Shown here one piece after another: positions 40,140 to 51,088 of a DNA stretch of 64,000 bases. The number at the start of each line of letters is the position of its first letter. Position 1 is the stretch's first letter. Position numbers and translations under genes: made by a program. Below the pieces are notes generated by a model. The model was not told the DNA's origin. It did no database searches and worked only from the letters and a program-made list of their open reading frames with translations. This DNA comes from Tridacna crocea (taxonomy: Eukaryota; Mollusca; Bivalvia; Cardiida; Cardiidae), in NCBI GenBank assembly GCA_943736015.1, contig OX031064.1, positions 31,433,361-31,497,360 on the forward strand, in the 5' to 3' direction.

Positions 40140-40398
40140 TAACAAAAATATGATGGTAAACATTCAGCACAGAAACCATTTCACCAAGCACTTAGATTTT
40201 AGAGAGTCCATACATTCAACAATTATCATAAATGCCGTTTATAAATCATAATTCTTCGAGTGGCTATTAAATTGACCTGGACTAATTACTGAAGCTTCTT
40301 GCTTTGAAATTTATGGCTCATTGTTACGGACAGAGGAATAGTTTGTAATCGAGGGTCCATAGTTTTCAACCATTCTTAGTACCAAAGTCATATAAAAT

Positions 40399-40655
40399 GT
40401 TTTTTCAACACTTTCTCAGTTATATCGCAGCGGCCAGTGCACCTATCCATGCTTTCTGGAGTTTCTTTAACCAGCACTCCGCACAATATTCTTTCCAGGT
40501 CACTGGCTGTTTTCCCACAACCATCGTCGGAACAATGATTAGCGATGAAAAAGGAATGAAATGTCGAAATGACGATCATCAATCAAAATGGCCAAGCCGG
40601 GGATCGAACCATCGACCCCCTGTCCGCTATCGACTGCTGTAAAGGGCTTGGAAAA
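40399..40655 (-). mobile_element. SINE-H copy
   Basis: Antisense: TTTTTTCAACACTTTCTCAG, CAGTGCACCTATCCATGC, CCGGGGATCGAACCATCG (B box), TCCGCTATCGACTGC. A tirF-like scrap (GGGTCCATAGTTTTCAACC) precedes it at 40351. Confidence 0.85.
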
Positions 40656-40699
40656 TCTGGATTTAAAAACAAACAGTTTCTGACTCGCCAACTCATTAC

Positions 40700-40988
40700 C
40701 AAACTTATAGCTTTAAAACTTAATTTTATTCGATATATTAGCATGGTATCTCTCTCTACCCATCATGCATTCTACTGTCAAGGGACGTTACTCCTGACTC
40801 CTCTTTATGATCGAAGGGAGACCAACAATACAAAAAAAATCCTAAGTTAGTCATGCTTGGTAAGTTGACTTTCAAGCAAATAACTGAATAATATTTCTCC
40901 TTTTCTTTCAAATTTTTAATTCCACACAATGGCGTTAGTGACAATACCACTTCAGCGTTTTGAACGCTTGGAGAAAATTCCGTTGGCG
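40700..40988 (+). repeat. Dispersed repeat Q
   Basis: CCCATCATGCATTCTACTG, AGGGACGTTACTCCTGAC, GATCGAAGGGAGACCAAC, TTCAGCGTTTTGAACGC. Inverse copy at 11216. Confidence 0.65.
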
Positions 40989-41027
40989 GCTTTCACCGTC
41001 ATATAGAAATTATTGTCCGCGATTCAG

Positions 41028-41254
41028 GGCCCAAAAATCCCTGGTTTTCAGGACCCTGGGAAAAAAGTCTTTCGAAAAGATAGTGAGAAAAGGAGAGAAT
41101 GCTGGTGAACAGCATTTCTCTTTTTCCCACAATGTTTTCTACTATCCCAAAGTCAAATTTTAAGTTTTTAGTCAGGGTTTTTTTTTTCTTTTGTCGTCTG
41201 CAAATGCTTTCCATTTGGACAAGTTTACATTTTTGTCGTTTGGTTAAGAGCTAA
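41028..41254 (+). mobile_element. hpA copy
   Basis: AAAAATCCCTGGTTTTCAGG start (TTAA lost), GAGAGAATGCTGGTGAACAGC hairpin, end GTTTGGTTAAGAGC. Confidence 0.75.
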
Positions 41255-41843
41255 GATGATGTATTCCAACTGGAAACCTCCTTAGCGGAATCAGCCGAGT
41301 TCTGATAAATGGAGTCGACCCTCAAACTTTTCATTTAATAGAGTGCATAGGTTTTGCTTTTAATTGACCATGGTGAAAATCATGAAAGATGAGGAAATGC
41401 AGGTTTATTTTTTATCTAAAGAACGAATATTGTACCCGTTAATGAATAAAAATGTTGAAAAGAAGCTTATATTTGTCTTTGAGTTTTGAGGTCACGGCCT
41501 TTCCTACTTTGTATCATAGTTTTGCAGCAAAAATTGCAGACCTGATAGTTTTTGGAACTAGTCATTGGTTTTGGAACTAAATTCTGGGTCAGGTAAGACC
41601 GTGTCACGCAACCTATAATGATCCTGTCTAGCATTCATAATCGGGTATTGTCGGCAGTTTTCGTAAATTACGTAAAATTTTACAACTCTATGATAACAGT
41701 TTGATTGACAGTGCTGAGAGTACGCATTAGGAAACTTAAAGGTTTGCAGGTTTGCGGAGTGTTCGATCAACAAACAATTCATAGAAAAATCTTTGTTTCT
41801 ATGGAACTGATGAGGTTTCGTGTCGAGCTTCTAGTTTATTTCA
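41255..41843. other. No recognised feature
   Basis: About 590 bp without a family match. A short inverted pair of open frames around CGGGTATTGTCGGCAG has no recognised motif. Confidence 0.4.
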
Positions 41844-42050
41844 TTAACTCTTTTTATACACGGCAAAATTTTAGACAAGTCAAAATTCAAATCATTTTCA
41901 GACGACAAAGTAAAGGTGGTTGAAATAATGATGCTTGATAGAGCTTGACTTTGATAGGGTAGGAAACAGCATTTTCTCCTTTTTCCACAATGTTTTCAAA
42001 ACTTGTTACAGGCCTCAGAGTCGTTGAAAGGCGGGTTTGGATGGCAAAAA
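41844..42050 (-). mobile_element. hpA copy, one arm lost
   Basis: TTAACTCTTTTTATACACGGC, AATCATTTTCAGACGACAAAG, AACAGCATTTTCTCCTTT, CAGGCCTCAGAGTCGTTG. Confidence 0.7.
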
Positions 42051-42084
42051 TTTGCTTCGCACAGTTACTGTAATGTCACGTATC

Positions 42085-42157
42085 GTCGAATTACTTTAAA
42101 AACCTCATAGCTACAGCTTGAAACAAGCTGTAGTTACGAGGTTTTTGAAGTAAACCA
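42085..42157. mobile_element. hpE element abutting an hpA left end
   Basis: CGTCGAATTACTTTAAAAACC ... GAGGTTTTTGAAGTAAACC. Its right edge runs directly into hpA sequence CCAAACAATCCCGGG. Confidence 0.8.
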
Positions 42158-42330
42158 AACAATCCCGGGTTATAACGTCACTGAAAAAGATTGCGTTTTA
42201 AAACATCAATCGCGGGAAAAAGAAAACAATTTGGGAAAAGGGGGACAAATTATGGTAGTGACCAAGCATTGTTCTCTCCTTTTGGGTAATATCAAAGACT
42301 ATAAAATCTAAAATTCTCCAAACTGTCCGA
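42152..42330 (+). mobile_element. hpA copy, degenerate
   Basis: CCAAACAATCCCGGGTTATA, GGGAAAAGGGGGACAAATTATG, GCATTGTTCTCTCC; the right half is lost. Confidence 0.6.
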
Positions 42331-42429
42331 AGCTTTTCCATAAATGACACGGGGTATAATTAGCCTAGCTTAAAATGCGGGTCCACCAAATAGCTTCCAT
42401 AATTCAAATTGTAATGTAATACAAATGAG

Positions 42430-43680
42430 TGTTAGTGACCTGGGTTTTTTTTACCCACATGCTCCAGTTTCGAGACAGTACAAGATACAGACAAATGTTC
42501 TGACAAAGTTTCATGGGTATCTACGGTGCACGCAAAGGTTTTCGAAGACTTTGACCTACTTTTTTTACCTAACATGAAGGCAGAAAATTTGGCCTCTAGA
42601 GTACACATTTTAAGAGATTTAGCCCAGTGACTTACTTTTTATTTTTAGACAAACTAATTTCAAACTTGTCGAAAAATACCATCAAGACATATAATCTGAC
42701 TTAATTTCACTAGTATCTGGCTGAGTATTTAGCCTCTATTGTGCACACAAGATTTCTCTGAGATCTTCTTTTTGACTCAGCATAACTAAATTTAAAATAT
42801 GTCGAGATATCATCAAGACAAATATTGCAACCGATCTTAATGAGCACTGGTTAGGCTGAAATTTGGCCTCTGGGTGCTCACAAGGTTTGTCTAAGATTTG
42901 GTCAGTGACATACCTTATGACCCAACATGGCCCATTTCAAGTTTGTTCGGGATATCATCAAGACTCCTAAGTTTTACGAGTATCAGGTTACATTATTGGC
43001 ACATAAAGGTTTTCTAAGATTAAGCCTACTGACTTTTTTGTTACCCAGCATGACCCAATTTCTAACTTGTCCACGTTTCATTAAGACAAACATTAAGACA
43101 AACATTCTGACAATGTTTTATAAGTATCAGACTGAAATGTGATTTCTAGAGTGCTCAATTTGACCCACTGACCTTCTTTTTGATCCAACTTGATCCAAAT
43201 TCAAACTTGTTCAGGACAAAGATTCTGACAAAGTTTCGTAAGTATCAGGCAGAAAATCTGGCCTCTATCTAGAGTGTACAGAGGGCTTTTCTAAGATTTA
43301 GCCCAGTGACCTACTTTTTTACACAAAATGACCCAATTTCAAATCTGTATGAGATATCAAGGAGACAAAAAATTTGACCTAGATGCAAGAGTATCAGGTT
43401 GAAATGTTGCCTCTAGAGTACACGCAAGGTTTTTCTAAGATTTAGCCCGGTGACCTACTTTTTGACGTAACTAGACCTATTTTCGAACATGTCTAAGACT
43501 ATTCAAGACAAATATTCTGACCAAGTTTCATGAGTATCTTACTGAAAATGACCTCTAGAGTCCACACAATGTAATTGTTGACCACACGATGCAAGACGGA
43601 CGAAACACGGCGGGCGCAAGAAACAGCACTATCACATTATATGCTAACCTTGAGCACTTTGTGCAGAGATGAGCTAGCAA
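42430..43680 (-). repeat. Array of about 140-bp units with terminal GAGCACTTTGTGC
   Basis: Seven to eight diverged units of GTGACCTACTTTTTGACC, CAACATGACCCAATTTC, AAACTTGTC..GATATCATCAAGAC, TTCTGACAAAGTTTCATGAG and GGCCTCTAGAGT. Starts near 42552, 42631, 42762, 42905, 43027, 43160, 43308, 43449. Ends GACGGACGAAACACGGCGGG and CTTGAGCACTTTGTGCAGAG. A long-known type of bivalve dispersed repeat; orientation arbitrary. Confidence 0.8.
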
Positions 43681-43994
43681 ACCCTCACAAATTGATCGAG
43701 TGTGCTACACACGCTGTGATATTAGATGGATAAACAAGTGAATATTGTTTCCTGCGGTATAAGTCACACGCAATAATCTATCATCTGTCAAGTCTTTTTG
43801 ACGTTTCTATTCTCTAGTCAACCCTTAGTGCAAGCTATTGAGGTGAAATAACCATTTTTAGTGGAACCAAAAAAAACAGACATCGGTTTATGTAGAAGAA
43901 GAGGGGTGGATAGAGAAGAGTATTTTCTTAAAATTACCGGAAAGTGTAGGTCTGAGAGCAGATTACATGTACGGTGCTGTATGAACTTTATAAA

Positions 43995-44202
43995 CTTTTA
44001 GCCTGCTACATAACTAAAATTAAATGTTCAAGCCGTTCGTAAAATTTCAAATATTGCTGCTTCAAAGTTATGTTTTGGAGAAAAATATCTTCTAATCGGA
44101 CAGTGTAGATCCAAGATCAGACTGCACGTTCTGTGCTGTCTGATCTTGATCTACACTGTCCGCAAAAGGTCAGTGAGTCGCGCTTAGAAGCCTAAGGATT
44201 AA
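43995..44202 (+). mobile_element. hpB copy, near complete
   Basis: CTTTTAGCCTGCTACATAAC start, hairpin about 44099-44163, end AGAAGCCTAAGGATTAA (TTAA 44199-44202). Confidence 0.9.
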
Positions 44203-44507
44203 GGCTTTGCACGACTGATATAGTCGCTTGCTCCGTAAGGATTTGACAAGCTCTCTTCCCATTGTTTTTTCGGATATTTCACGTTTTATTGACCCAATTA
44301 CAGCCAACATTATATCCGATCAGAAACATGTTAGCTTACTATATAACAGATGAGGGGGTTTTTGACGTCATTTCAATTATTTCGCATTGATGTTAACAGA
44401 TACTTTCCTTACTTGTTTATCGACCCATTCCTGTACCATGAACAAAAAATGGTTTGTATGGGTTCTCGGAAATGGGGCCCGGATGCTACCTGATTAATTG
44501 TACTGTG

Positions 44508-44990
44508 TTTAACGCAGCTTTCAATATTTTTTTAGTTATATCTCCGTGGCCAGTGCACCTATCTTCGCTTTCCTGGGCGCGTATTCTTCAACCATTCTTG
44601 AGAATATTCTTAGTCTTGTACTGCAAGGTTTTCTACATTTGTAAGTAACACAATTTCTGACTGGCTAAACCGAATGGTTTTGCCAATCAGAAGTTGTGTT
44701 ACCTACAAATGTAAAAAATTCTGGAGAATAAGACAAAGAACGTTCTAAAGAATTTTTGGTGAATTCGGGCCCTGTAGAATTTTTGTTACCAGTACTTCGC
44801 ACAACAATCTTTCAAGCTACCGGATGATTTCCCTCATTGCCATTATCGAAGCAATGATCAGCGTCGGGAGACAGATGAATCCAGTTGCAATGGCTAATGT
44901 CGATACTTGAAAAGAAATCGGCTGAGCCGGGGATCGAACCAGGAACCCCAAGTTCTTGAGTCGCCTATATTTGACAAGGAAGCGATTTCT
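44508..44990 (-). mobile_element. SINE-H copy split by tirF
   Basis: Antisense 3' end GTTTAACGCAGCTTTCAAT, GTGGCCAGTGCACC; after tirF, TTACCAGTACTTCGCAC, GCAATGATCAGCGTCGG, antisense B box GGGGATCGAACCAGG. Confidence 0.85.
44580..44776 (+). mobile_element. tirF copy nested in SINE-H
   Basis: GTATTCTTCAACCATTCTTG left, AATTTTTGGTGAATTCGGGCC right, inner inverted blocks ACATTTGTAAGTAACACAA / TTGTGTTACCTACAAATGT, so most of the element is foldable. Confidence 0.85.
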
Positions 44991-45331
44991 GTTTAGCTAA
45001 ACAAAAATGGACCAGCCAATCATAAATTGCGTAATCTTCTTATCTAGAATTAGACTGATAGTGCAATTTGATAATAAGTGGATACGGACCCAGGGCACAA
45101 ATAAAAAAAAAAACCGGTGTACAATTTGCATAACCTAACAAGGACGATAATTGGAATTTTCCTGATGTCCCTTATTCCTAATCAGTCTCTGATAAAACTC
45201 CAGGATTGAAATAATTAATCCCACTATTACATAATTCCTTGCATTAATGGACTACTTTAGAGCCGGGAAAACGTAGGCCTACTTCCCGTATAATTTTTTG
45301 TTGGAATAACAACCATTAATTTATCATCCTT

Positions 45332-45432
45332 AAGCTCTGTACCAAACGTCATCGGGCATTTTAGGCCTGTCAGAAATGAAAGCTTTGCCGACGTGTCACC
45401 TGACGAAATTTGGCTTTGAAAGGGTATAATCA
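45332..45432 (-). mobile_element. hpA-like copy without hairpin
   Basis: TTAAGCTCTGTACCAAACGTC, CATTTTAGGCCTGTCAG, GAAAGCTTTGCCGACG, GAAAGGGTATAATC. Confidence 0.5.
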
Positions 45433-45639
45433 AGATAATATTTATACATAATATCAATGGCGCCGCAAATTAGTTGTTTCTAAAATAAATAAGGCACATT
45501 ACAGCATTTCAAATTGACCAGTGAGCTCGGTGAAAAATAAACTGAGAGGTCCTAAACAATCCTTAGACTGCAACTTAAAGCTTAATAAAAAGAACCAATA
45601 ATGGTAAGATGAAACATAGCTATTCTTCGGCGAAACAAC

Positions 45640-45835
45640 ACAAGAAAATAGTATTAAAACTAGGTTCCAAATTACCAAATTGATATCAAAAACTGGGTAT
45701 TAAATTACCACAGTAGGTAAGAAATGATCGAAGTGAGTATTAAACGACAAAAAAATAGGGGAGTACGAAATGACCAAAATTGTACGAAATAACCTAGGCA
45801 CGAAATTACCTAGTTACCAAATAACTTAAAGCCAA
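45640..45835. repeat. Degenerate short tandem motif ACGAAATTACCTA
   Basis: About seven imperfect units such as AAATTACCAAATTG, AAATTACCACAGTAGG, GAAATGACCAAAATTG, GAAATAACCTAGGC, GAAATTACCTAG at 20-30-bp spacing. Confidence 0.55.
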
Positions 45836-46116
45836 AAAATATGGCTGCCTTCATAGGTACTTTCAAAACCGAATAAAAATATAGTGCCACCACTCATGCG
45901 GTGCCACAATTAAAATGGAAAATAAAATCAACTACTTCTAGGTTTTTAGAATAAGTGGCTCTTTGGTAGAGCCTAAGATTGTTTGCTTTCCGAAAATAAT
46001 ATCATAATTCTTTTTTCAGGCTTTTCGGTATTTTATCGGGAAACAATGGCGGATTATAAGGTTTGATAATACACGGCTGTGACCGGTGAAATTTACAGTA
46101 AATGTTTGCGAAACTC

Positions 46117-46308
46117 AGAGCTCCAGATAAGAGGGAGTGACGGTATTCTAAATCCATTATTTCTCTCCCAAACCCTTTGTTGTAGGCACTCATTAGAGTC
46201 GTCTCGACGAGACGATTGTAGTGAGTAACCAAAACATAGGGTTTCGTTAAGAATAATTCATATTTTCAACTTTGAAATTAAAATAACTCCCTCTCTATCT
46301 AGAGCTCT
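46117..46308. mobile_element. tirU copy, 192 bp
   Basis: Termini AGAGCTCCAGATAAGAGG and CTCTCTATCTAGAGCTCT. A central palindrome GTCGTCTCGACGAGACGA at about 46198. Second copy at 50137. Confidence 0.75.
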
Positions 46309-46644
46309 TATCTCTTCAACCGCGGCGAAAACTGTACCTCCAGGTGGAAATATGGCATAATTTGCATATATTAGGTTAATTTTTCGCGATTTACGTAATC
46401 ATGTAAATGCGTTGTAATGTGGAGGGAGGTACGCCACGGGGAATTACCGAAAACAAATGTACTGGATTTTGATGAATGAACCCCCTCCCTACCCCCCTAC
46501 CCCTGTATTTTTTTCTTTTTCTCTTCTTACTGGTGAAATATCGAAATCCTCCAGTGGTGAAAATATTACCGATGATGTTCACAAAAAAAGGCTAAATAAA
46601 TTTCTCAGCCACTCATTGAAATATTGCCGACGATGTTTATGAGA

Positions 46645-46966
46645 TGAAATCGACACTATTTTCTATCCTATCAGGTACAAGTTTCGTCACTTTAACCATC
46701 TTTGATTTGTCTTCTGTAAATGCTTCCAATTTGGACAAGTTTACAATTTTTGTCGTTTGATGCAGAAGACTTTTGAAAAAACTATGTGACAAAGAGCATA
46801 TAATTGCTATTTACCACCAATTTACCCACTTTGCTATATACCCCCTTTTCCGCGTGTTTTCTGTTCTATCAGGGGCAAATTTCGTCACTTTAGTTTAGCC
46901 ATTTTATTGCGAATGCTTCAAATTTGGTCTAGCCTAAAATTTTGTCGTTCGGTAAAGAGATAAACA
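46645..46966 (+). mobile_element. Two hpA right-half fragments in tandem
   Basis: CTATCCTATCAGGTACAAG ... TTTTTGTCGTTTGATGCAG and CTGTTCTATCAGGGGCAAA ... TTTTGTCGTTCGGTAAAGAG; each is the right half of an hpA copy, hairpins largely gone. Confidence 0.65.
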
Positions 46967-47501
46967 TCTCGGACTTGGGTAAAAGGACATTCGGCATACC
47001 TCGAGTGATTGGAGCCCTCAAGTCTTTCGGCTATATCTGGTAGCTTAATATGCACCTACACAGTACATTACTTTGCCGGAAATACTCCCCTTTACCGTTA
47101 TGAAAATTGTAAGGCTACCCATTAAAAGAAAATCAGATTCTTATATTTTTATAAAAATCTTTCTTACTATGTTTCAGTTGACAAACAGTTTGAACATTCA
47201 TTTTTAACGTGGTTTATCAATTGTGATTGAAGTTTTCACCGACAGATAGATAAAAACTTCATCGAGGTTTCTACAAATGTCATTTCTAAACGACTGACAG
47301 TGGCGCCGCCATGATTAAGATCATGTGATAAGTTCAAATAGAAACGACCATTATAGTTACAGACAAGGGATTAGATGTAGGAATGAAATCGGCCGAGTTG
47401 TGACAAGTGGGTAAAAAGACTATTTGTGACATATTAATGGAAGTCTATACAGTATGTGCACATCTGCCGACAAAATAAACAAGTCTAATGGGGGTTACGC
47501 T
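46967..47501. other. No recognised feature
   Basis: No family match or gene seen. Confidence 0.4.
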
Positions 47502-47736
47502 TTTAATCCATCACAAAACAATCCCCAATCGTTGAGTAGGCTAAACTACAAAAATTTTGAAAACAATTGTGGGAAAAGAAGAAAATGCTGGATCTTCTGG
47601 TTACCAGCATTTTCTTCTTTTCGACAATGTTTTTGTATCGTTTAAGAGACAAGTCTCATCACTTGACCATTAATTTCCTTTGTAGTCTGCAAATGTTTTC
47701 AATCTGAACAAGTTTGTCGTGTGGTGAAGAGTCAGC
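47502..47736 (+). mobile_element. hpA copy with GAAG / CTTC arms
   Basis: CATCACAAAACAATCCCC start; both hairpin arms read GAAGAAAATG / CATTTTCTTC; loop extended by GATCTTCTGG. TTAA ends lost. Confidence 0.75.
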
Positions 47737-47769
47737 CCTAATCCAGCTATATAAGTGAAATGAAGCTTT

Positions 47770-47977
47770 TAAGCTGACGGTAAAAACCTAAATTTTCCGC
47801 CAAACATTTTTTTGGTTGGGTGGGGAGTGGGGATGAGGTGGGGGAGGGGGGGTAGACATATCCTTAACAGACAATGTAGATCCAATGTCAGACTGCACGT
47901 TCTGTGCAGTCTGGTCTTGATCTACAGTGTCCGCAAAAGGTCAGTGAATGGCGACTGGCATCCATAGAAGGATTAAA
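47770..47977 (+). mobile_element. hpB copy with G-rich insertion
   Basis: AAACCTAAATTTTCCGCC, G-rich tract (about 47816-47853), hairpin about 47872-47935, CTGGCATCCATAGAAGG. Confidence 0.8.
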
Positions 47978-48012
47978 ATCGTTTGTACTCACTTATTTGA
48001 GGCTGAGAGCAG

Positions 48013-48372
48013 GTGTCCCGTTGTCTGCGCATGTCATATTCTTCGAAGATTCGACTGTCTTAGATGACACATCACTAGCCCGGAAAGCGGGCTGAGTGTA
48101 ATATTACGCACTATAAAGTAGCAATGTAGAAAATAGCTTTGATAAATACGTTTGAGGAGAAATGAGACCTGCTTTAGCTCCAGATTTCTCTAAACTGCTG
48201 ATCATAGCTGAGTGAATTACACGAGGTAGCGTTTTATTGAGTGAACCTTTATTTCAGTTTTAAATTCAAAGTAACGGTTGTCGCGTAGGAAAGTGGTTCG
48301 GTTCTGTACCCAGGATGCCCATATCAGATAGATCAGTATTTATAGAATGCCATCTAGCGGGACATAATGGCA
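48013..48372 (+). mobile_element. SINE-I copy
   Basis: GTTGTCTGCGCATGTCATATTC (end of head), GCACTATAAAGTAGCAATG, CTGATCATAGCTGAGTG, GTACCCAGGATGCCC, GAATGCCATCTAGCGGG. The open frame reading S-A-H-V-I-F-F-E-D-S-T comes from this repeat. Confidence 0.88.
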
Positions 48373-48693
48373 GGTGTCCAAATGAGTTTCCAATACACTA
48401 AAACGGGATTCTTTCAATATCGTTGTCGTCTCTAATTACTTTCAGTAATATCACAATATCAAATTTCATCTGAATTATTTCTGAGATCATTGCCTATTCC
48501 AGGGGAAATTACATGTATGCGGGTGCAGTATTATACATTTTTTAATGAGAAATGTAGTCAAATTGCTATTTTACTAATGGAATCCATCAGAACTCCTCAT
48601 CAATACATGTCATCAATTACATAAATGGACAATATCCTCTCAGCCCTCATAGGCTAAATTACATCTGCTAATGCTCTGGGTAATGGGGGTTTA

Positions 48694-48696
<3 letters not shown>

Positions 48697-48743
<47 letters not shown>
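48697..48743. repeat. (CT)n microsatellite
   Basis: Pure CT run of about 46 bp. Confidence 0.95.
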
Positions 48744-48747
<4 letters not shown>

Positions 48748-48753
48748 CATTAA

Positions 48754-49113
48754 GGTAAGTTCCCGTATACTTCTAGTGCAGCATGGAATAACATTTCTTG
48801 ATAAGTAATAGATTCGGATTTATAAACATATAATACTTTTGCTCATTTTTAACCGACCAGAAATTCCTTTGCTGTCTATCTTGAAATTATTTGTTAATAT
48901 TTTTGTTAGTTTCCAGAAAATGGGGTTAATTGTTATCTCCCTTTGTAATGAGAACACAGTGGTTTTAGATTCATTAATGATAATTCTAAGAACAACAAAA
49001 AGGAAAAAGTGGCTCGGTTAAAGTAGTACAATAATACTCATTTTTAATTATAGCAAATTTTGTAGTATAATATTTTAGTGGAAGCAGCTATTTTCTATTA
49101 CGGGTCCACGACC
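48754..49113 (-). mobile_element. tirV copy 1 of a head-to-head pair
   Basis: Flanked by TTAA at 48750-48753 and 49114-49117. Its right terminus, read inward, is GGTCGTGGACCCGTAATAG. Internal blocks match the inverse of copy 2: TCAGAAATTCC-like, GTCTATCTTGAAA, CGGTTTTAGATT.ATAAATGATAATTC. Confidence 0.8.
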
Positions 49114-49117
49114 TTAA

Positions 49118-49496
49118 GGTAAGACCTGTGTAATGGAAAACAGCTATTTCCACTAAACTATCATCCTGCAAACTTAGCTATAAATAAAAATGTGTATTAT
49201 TGAACTACTTTCACCTTTTCATTTTTTCCATTTTTTTTCTTCTTTGAATTATCATTTATAAATCTAAAACCGCTATATTCTCATTTGAAAAAAAAAATAA
49301 TAATAATTACCTCCCTTTTTAAAAAATCAATCAAAACTATCAAAAAAAAGTTTCAAGATAGACATAAACGGAATTTCTGATCCGTTAGAAATGTGCAAAA
49401 ATATTATTTCGGCATAAATCCTTATTTATCCTTATTTAACAACCAACTAGAATTTTTGCCAAATGTTCACCGGAAGTACATTACACAGGTCTTACC
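49118..49496 (+). mobile_element. tirV copy 2 of a head-to-head pair
   Basis: Perfect 18-bp termini GGTAAGACCTGTGTAATG and inverse, flanked by TTAA 49114-49117 and 49497-49500. 379 bp, no coding capacity. The central TTAA is shared with copy 1. Confidence 0.9.
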
Positions 49497-49611
49497 TTAA
49501 TCCATGAACTGTCATCACATAACCATGACTTTATAAGATTGAATACTCTAATAATCCAATGAATCATATCTAGAATTACGAAAGTCTTTGGCTTTCAGAA
49601 AGAAATGCAAA

Positions 49612-49819
49612 AAGTTAAGACCAAGGTCAGGCTGAAAGCATTTGCAGACGACAATTCAACTCTTGCTGGAAAGATGATTTCTGTCTATGATAGGGTAGAA
49701 AACATTGTGGGAAAAGGAGAAAATGCTGGTTACCAGCATTTTCTCCTTTTCCGACAATGTTTTCAAAAGGCTACTATTCCAGACCTGCAAAAACCAGGGA
49801 TTGTTTGGGAAAGAGTTAA
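49612..49819 (-). mobile_element. hpA copy, CCCTTTCCC subtype
   Basis: Same internal sequence as 480-707 in inverse (GACGACAATTCAACTCTTGC, CTGTCTATGATAGGG); end TTTGGGAAAGAGTTAA (TTAA 49816-49819). The first about 40 bp are missing. Confidence 0.88.
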
Positions 49820-49883
49820 GAAATATCTTTTCCTTGAAATGTCGCAGTTTTATATCATTATGTCTAAAAAGAAATAGGTAGGG

Positions 49884-50098
49884 AGGAGTCCTACGTGGCT
49901 CAATGAATAATTTATACTGGTCAGGTTTGGTCTGGAAATGAAAAGGATCTAGGTTCAATCCTCGTCCTGGTGGCGTGGTTTTGTTGACTAAGCAGCGCAG
50001 GGATCAAGCTTAGGGAGTAGTGAAAAGCCCATGAAACATATGAATAAGTCAGCGGTCAATGTAACGTGATTGAAATAATATTGAAAGCGGCTTTATGA
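49884..50098 (+). mobile_element. SINE-H group copy
   Basis: Head GTCCTACGTGGCTCAATGAA, B box GGTTCAATCCTCG, body GCAGCGCAGGGATCAAGC, 3' end GATTGAAATAATATTGAAAG then CGGCTTTA. Body differs from other SINE-H copies, so possibly a sister subfamily. Confidence 0.75.
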
Positions 50099-50136
50099 TC
50101 CTTCAGCCGTTCAGTCTGACATCAGCATGTACAATC

Positions 50137-50297
50137 AGAGCTCCAGAATAGAGAGAGAGGTGGTATTCTAAGGTCATTATTTCTTTTCGAAATCCTATGT
50201 TGTAGGTACTCATCGTTTCGACGAGTATCCACAACTAAGGGGTTTTGTTAAGAATAATACATTTTTTCAACTTTGAAATCAAAATCACTCCCTTTAG
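50137..50297. mobile_element. tirU copy, right end incomplete
   Basis: AGAGCTCCAGAATAGAGAG start, CATCGTTTCGACGAGTATCC centre, AATCACTCCCTTTAGCC at right. Confidence 0.65.
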
Positions 50298-50338
50298 CCG
50301 TGTACAATAACTAGTATCTGTTGAAAAATGAACAAATA

Positions 50339-50617
50339 GGAGCCGTGCTTTTGGAAAAAAGGGGCTTATTGTTTCTCGGCGATGCATTATTCGCAGCAAG
50401 TTACTGCAAAAAGAAAATCCAGTCTGTCTACCAAACAGATTGAATCAAAAGGTAGATGGGCCCTTTGACATGCAGAGAATTGACAACAGCCGAAGATGTT
50501 TCGACCCGGGCCAGCCTGCAGGCGTGGACTGCACGGAATGACCTTCCTTTGATACCTATACTTTGCACAGATGCATTAAAAAAACCCGTCACAAAGCGGG
50601 ACTCATATACATGTACG
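50339..50617 (-). mobile_element. hpC copy, complete but diverged
   Basis: GAGCCGTGCTTTTGGAAAAA terminus; hairpin GGGCCAGCCTGCAGGCGTGG; right end CAGATGCATTAAAAAAACC and AAAGCGGGACTCA. Confidence 0.75.
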
Positions 50618-50647
50618 AGCATTAGTAAATGGCTTCCAACACGCGAA

Positions 50648-50685
50648 AAGGGGCATTCGGACATTTGCGTAAAGTGTCGTCTCGG

Positions 50686-50721
<36 letters not shown>

Positions 50722-51088
50722 TCTTTATTCAGTGAAGGTTAAAACATTAAGACATATTTCAAAGTCTTTTTTACAATGTTGCCTTCAAGATGAGTGGAAC
50801 AACCATAGTAAAAACCATAATAATTAGGAGAATAATAATAATAATAATAATGTTTATGATGATTGGTGATACTGATGATCGTGGTGTTTGAAAATAATCT
50901 GAGACGGCACTTTACGCTGGCTAATCCGAGACGGCACTTTACGACTACAATTAGATTTTGTTCTTCAGTAGACCTGCGCAAAATACAAAATTGCATAAAA
51001 ACGGAAGTCTTGTGTCGGAGTAGCTTGCGCGGATTGCGCAGGCTGATCCGAGACGACACTTTAAGCAAATGTTCGAATGCCCCCTTTA
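50648..51088. mobile_element. tirS copy with (AAT)n insertion
   Basis: TIRs GGGGCATTCGGACATTTGCG and the inverse of CAAATGTTCGAATGCCCC, each followed by TAAAGTGTCGTCTCGGAT. Inside are (AAT)n runs (50688-50720, 50828-50850), the repeated pair GAGACGGCACTTTACG, and a hairpin GCTTGCGCGGATTGCGCAGGC. Confidence 0.8.

Noticed and set aside
37000-43560. CRISPR-like regularly spaced repeats at 37-38 kb and 42.4-43.6 kb
   Set aside because: Units are contiguous and diverged with no unique spacers, and the genome is eukaryotic; these are satellites.
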